DNA of 44,665 nt from assembly GCA_903870995.1 (NCBI GenBank), contig CAIQFD010000019.1:1-44665 (forward strand), written 5' to 3'. The translations under genes were made by a program, and so were the position numbers. The notes beneath the pieces are model-generated. The model was not told the origin of the DNA. It made no database searches and worked only from the letters and a program-made list of their open reading frames with translations. The stretch's first letter is position 1. The number at the start of each line of letters is the position of its first letter. Source of the DNA: an uncultured Methylophilaceae bacterium (GTDB lineage Bacteria; Pseudomonadota; Gammaproteobacteria; Burkholderiales; Methylophilaceae). Below are positions 43,124-44,665 of the stretch, piece after piece.

Positions 43124-43963
43124 TTATTTTCCAATCGACCTGAGCTTTTCCCCGAAGAGTTTGGCCACGTTAGATCCAGAGGTTACAAAAGGGCTAATGT
43201 CTTGTTGTTTGTTTAAAGTGATGAGTTTTACAGCAGCTGCATTCCCAATTACTAATCCCTGCAGATCTTCTCGTTTTAAATGCAAATTTTCACCCGCGGT
43301 ATAAGTTTTTTGGTTTTTCTCATCATTTCGATAGATCACCTGAATCCAGGTCTTGTCATTAATTTCAAGAAAGATTTCATCGCCTTCAGTTTTAGTGTTT
43401 ATTGCTATGGAAGTGTTGTTGACTTTAACTTCAGTTGCAGATGTTTGTTCTTCAGTCTGAGTTTTCGTAGGAGCTTGATCTGATTTTACATCCTGCTCAA
43501 TTGGATCTGGCTCATCAACAGTTATGGGTTGGTATTTGATCGTTTTAGATGCAAATACAAGCAGCAAGCAAAAAGTTAATAGTGAGGCGATAAACTTTTT
43601 GTTAGCCAATTTATTTTTCAGCCAATCTGTTTTTGATTGCTGTGATGGATTTTTTCGCTCTGCTGGAATGTTGCTATAAATAGGGGGTGGAAGAGTCTCG
43701 GCATCCAGTAAGCCACTAAAATCAAAATCCACTTTTAGATACTTGGCATATTTTTTTGCTGCCAAGATATAGTACTCGGATGAGATGAAGCATGAAAACT
43801 CAATAAGCTCTATGCCCTTAATTTGTTTTTTGGACAGAGTGATAGCCTTAGCAATATCTTCAAGCTTTTGAGCATTTGCAAGTCTAGCCTGATGCAACGA
43901 ATCCCCAAGCCTAATTGCTGCATCAAGATTTATCTCTGCGAAATAAGGGTGTGCTTCCAACAT
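43124..43963 (-). CDS. RodZ-like protein (HTH, one membrane segment, DUF4115 domain)
   Basis: RodZ links the MreB cytoskeleton to the wall machinery. The 279-residue protein has an N-terminal helix-turn-helix-like region (about 18-85, GDSLHQARLANAQKLEDIAK), a basic linker, one membrane segment (about 123-139), a Thr/Glu/Lys-rich stretch and a C-terminal domain with WIQVIYRNDEKNQKTYTAGE and LVIGNAAAVKL, matching DUF4115. This is the RodZ architecture. It stands alone near a repeat instead of in the usual ispG neighbourhood, so it may be an extra copy or a diverged paralog. Confidence 0.8.
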   Translation of the reverse strand: MLEAHPYFAEINLDAAIRLGDSLHQARLANAQKLEDIAKAITLSKKQIKGIELIEFSCFISSEYYILAAKKYAKYLKVDFDFSGLLDAETLPPPIYSNIPAERKNPSQQSKTDWLKNKLANKKFIASLLTFCLLLVFASKTIKYQPITVDEPDPIEQDVKSDQAPTKTQTEEQTSATEVKVNNTSIAINTKTEGDEIFLEINDKTWIQVIYRNDEKNQKTYTAGENLHLKREDLQGLVIGNAAAVKLITLNKQQDISPFVTSGSNVAKLFGEKLRSIGK

Positions 43964-44095
43964 GATTAGTCACAACTTTTACAAAACTTAACTATTTCAC
44001 TAGAGTTGTCAAAATAATATCCCTAATTGGGGACGTTTATGGAACTAGTTAACAGTTGAGATTGAAAAGTATTGCGGTGGGAACAGAATGGAGAG

Positions 44096-44186
44096 CTCTC
44101 AGATTCTACGTTGCAACTTCATGGGTGTTAGATTCCTACCCCCCGGCACCAAGTAAATTGAGCGGTTACCAACAAGTAGGCTTTTA
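44096..44186 (+). repeat. att-like repeat, degenerate copy (tRNA-Leu 3' end plus flank)
   Basis: GCAACTTCATGGGTGTTAGA (from 44113) and CCCCCCGGCACCAAGTAAAT (44139-44158) match the tRNA-Leu 3' half with several changes, and AAGTAGGCTTTT follows as in the flank. The stem pairings are broken, so it is a relic. It separates the MAPEG/RodZ segment from the MORN/IS segment. The stretch 43964-44095 holds no gene. Confidence 0.75.
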
Positions 44187-44536
44187 TTTAACTTCTTTAC
44201 CATCAAGGTAGGTGCTCTTGTATTTCACACTACCATCTTTGTTCCAAGCGATTTCATCACCTTCCTTTTTGCCCTTGATGAGTTTGCTTTGAACACGCAT
44301 TTGGCCATTTTCATACCACTGCGTAAAGCTTCCATGCTCTAGGCCGTCTTTGTAATTAGCTTCCAGCTTGAGCTGGCCATTTTCGTACCACTGCTTCCAA
44401 ACACCATCTTCTTTATCATCTACATAATTGGTTTGAATATATAGACCGCCGCTGGGATACCAAAATGTTTCCAGCCCTTGTTTCTTGCCTTTTACAACAG
44501 TCACTTCATATTTCGGCTTGCCGTCTGTAATGGTCT
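44184..44536 (-). pseudogene. 5'-truncated MORN/YwqK-like repeat protein
   Basis: The frame encodes four MORN-like repeats of the type DGVWKQWYENGQLKLEANYK and HGSFTQWYENGQMRVQSKL, common in secreted or toxin-immunity-linked proteins (YwqK type). The only possible start in the frame is a GTG at 44504 with no good ribosome site. The frame continues upstream (TDGKPKYEV) and is cut at about 44530 by the end of an IS3-type element. The signal peptide and N-terminal part are therefore probably lost. Confidence 0.65.
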
Positions 44537-44665
44537 AACAAAGCGGGACATTATTTAAGAGGCTTTTTGATGCATTTGCTCATAGGCTGCCGGCGATAAA
44601 TTGCCCAAAGTTGAGTGGCGCCTGATGCGATTGTAGAACGGCTCAATATAATCAGCAATGTCCTC
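44527..44665 (-). mobile_element. IS3-family insertion sequence, one end (runs off the right edge)
   Basis: A probable terminal repeat begins at TGTAATGGTCTAACAAAGCG (44527) and is followed by the 3' end of a transposase gene. The element cuts into the MORN-like gene. The start of the same end sequence (14 bases) is also present alone at 23471. The other end and the rest lie outside the window. Confidence 0.7.
44555..44665 (-). CDS. IS3-family transposase OrfB, C-terminal 36 residues
   Basis: The frame entering from the right edge encodes DIADYIEPFYNRIRRHSTLG, then NLSPAAYEQMHQKAS and a TAA. The motif Y-N-x-x-R-x-H-S-x-L-G-x-x-S-P is the end of the DDE integrase domain of IS3-family OrfB. 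The catalytic residues themselves are largely outside the window. Confidence 0.88.
   Translation of the reverse strand, partial: EDIADYIEPFYNRIRRHSTLGNLSPAAYEQMHQKAS

Noticed and set aside
22346-44665. CRISPR array among the repeats
   Set aside because: The repeats are few, long, widely spaced and differ in length; there is no regular repeat-spacer pattern and no cas gene.

Overview
The window looks like a chromosome segment of a betaproteobacterium with moderate to low GC, most likely a Methylophilaceae-type methylotroph. That placement rests on the overall look of the proteins and gene order; no 16S gene or methylotrophy marker is present, so it is an inference. About half the window (1 to 22345) is a dense block of core genes. 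The other half (22346 to 44665) is an accessory region anchored on a tRNA gene.

Core half. The left edge holds groES and the 5' part of groEL (minus strand), with a sigma-32-like promoter next to a CIRCE/HrcA operator. Next come a conserved unknown gene, bioA and dacB in overlapping order, an FKBP lipoprotein, an OsmC-like protein, DUF2322, coq7, a CtpA-type protease, a Cys-type SelW/Rdx protein, an NlpC/P60 hydrolase, rlhA (23S rRNA hydroxylation), a Tas-like aldo/keto reductase and the YoaA helicase. These are followed by two coupled tiny genes (DUF3820 and the Trp-rich TIGR02450 type) and arfB. The run tsaB, rimI and a degenerate UDG-fold gene is tightly packed; that last gene may encode the missing psi (HolD) subunit of DNA polymerase III. 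proS, a lytic transglycosylase, a DUF1097 membrane protein, an unknown secreted protein and queA complete this half.

Accessory half. An intact tRNA-Leu(CAA) at 22346 is followed by three more partial copies of its 3' end and downstream flank, at about 35351, 41960 and 44096. They divide the region into at least three cargo segments, which looks like serial (tandem) integration at one tRNA site. A decayed N-terminal piece of a tyrosine integrase lies at 24046 to 24180. Segment 1 (about 13 kb) carries a PrxQ-type peroxiredoxin, an orphan Skp/OmpH, an operon of four small secreted proteins, two DUF/unknown membrane proteins leading into a TolC-MacA-MacB (split) export operon, an SRPBCC protein, an outer-membrane barrel and a DUF1345 protein. 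Segment 2 (about 6.5 kb) carries an MgtA-type P-type ATPase, an RNB-domain ribonuclease and a coupled trxC-cbpA-cbpM stress operon. Segment 3 (about 2 kb) carries a MAPEG protein, a broken DUF2269 gene and an orphan RodZ-like protein. Beyond the last repeat lie a 5'-truncated MORN/YwqK-like gene and the end of an IS3-family insertion sequence, cut by the window edge.

Read together, the cargo is biased toward envelope maintenance, export, redox defence and protein folding, so the region reads as a stress/envelope fitness island. It also holds a family of short palindromic intergenic elements, a duplicated hairpin module near its two ends and a probable IS scar. No CRISPR array, rRNA gene or complete integrase was seen.
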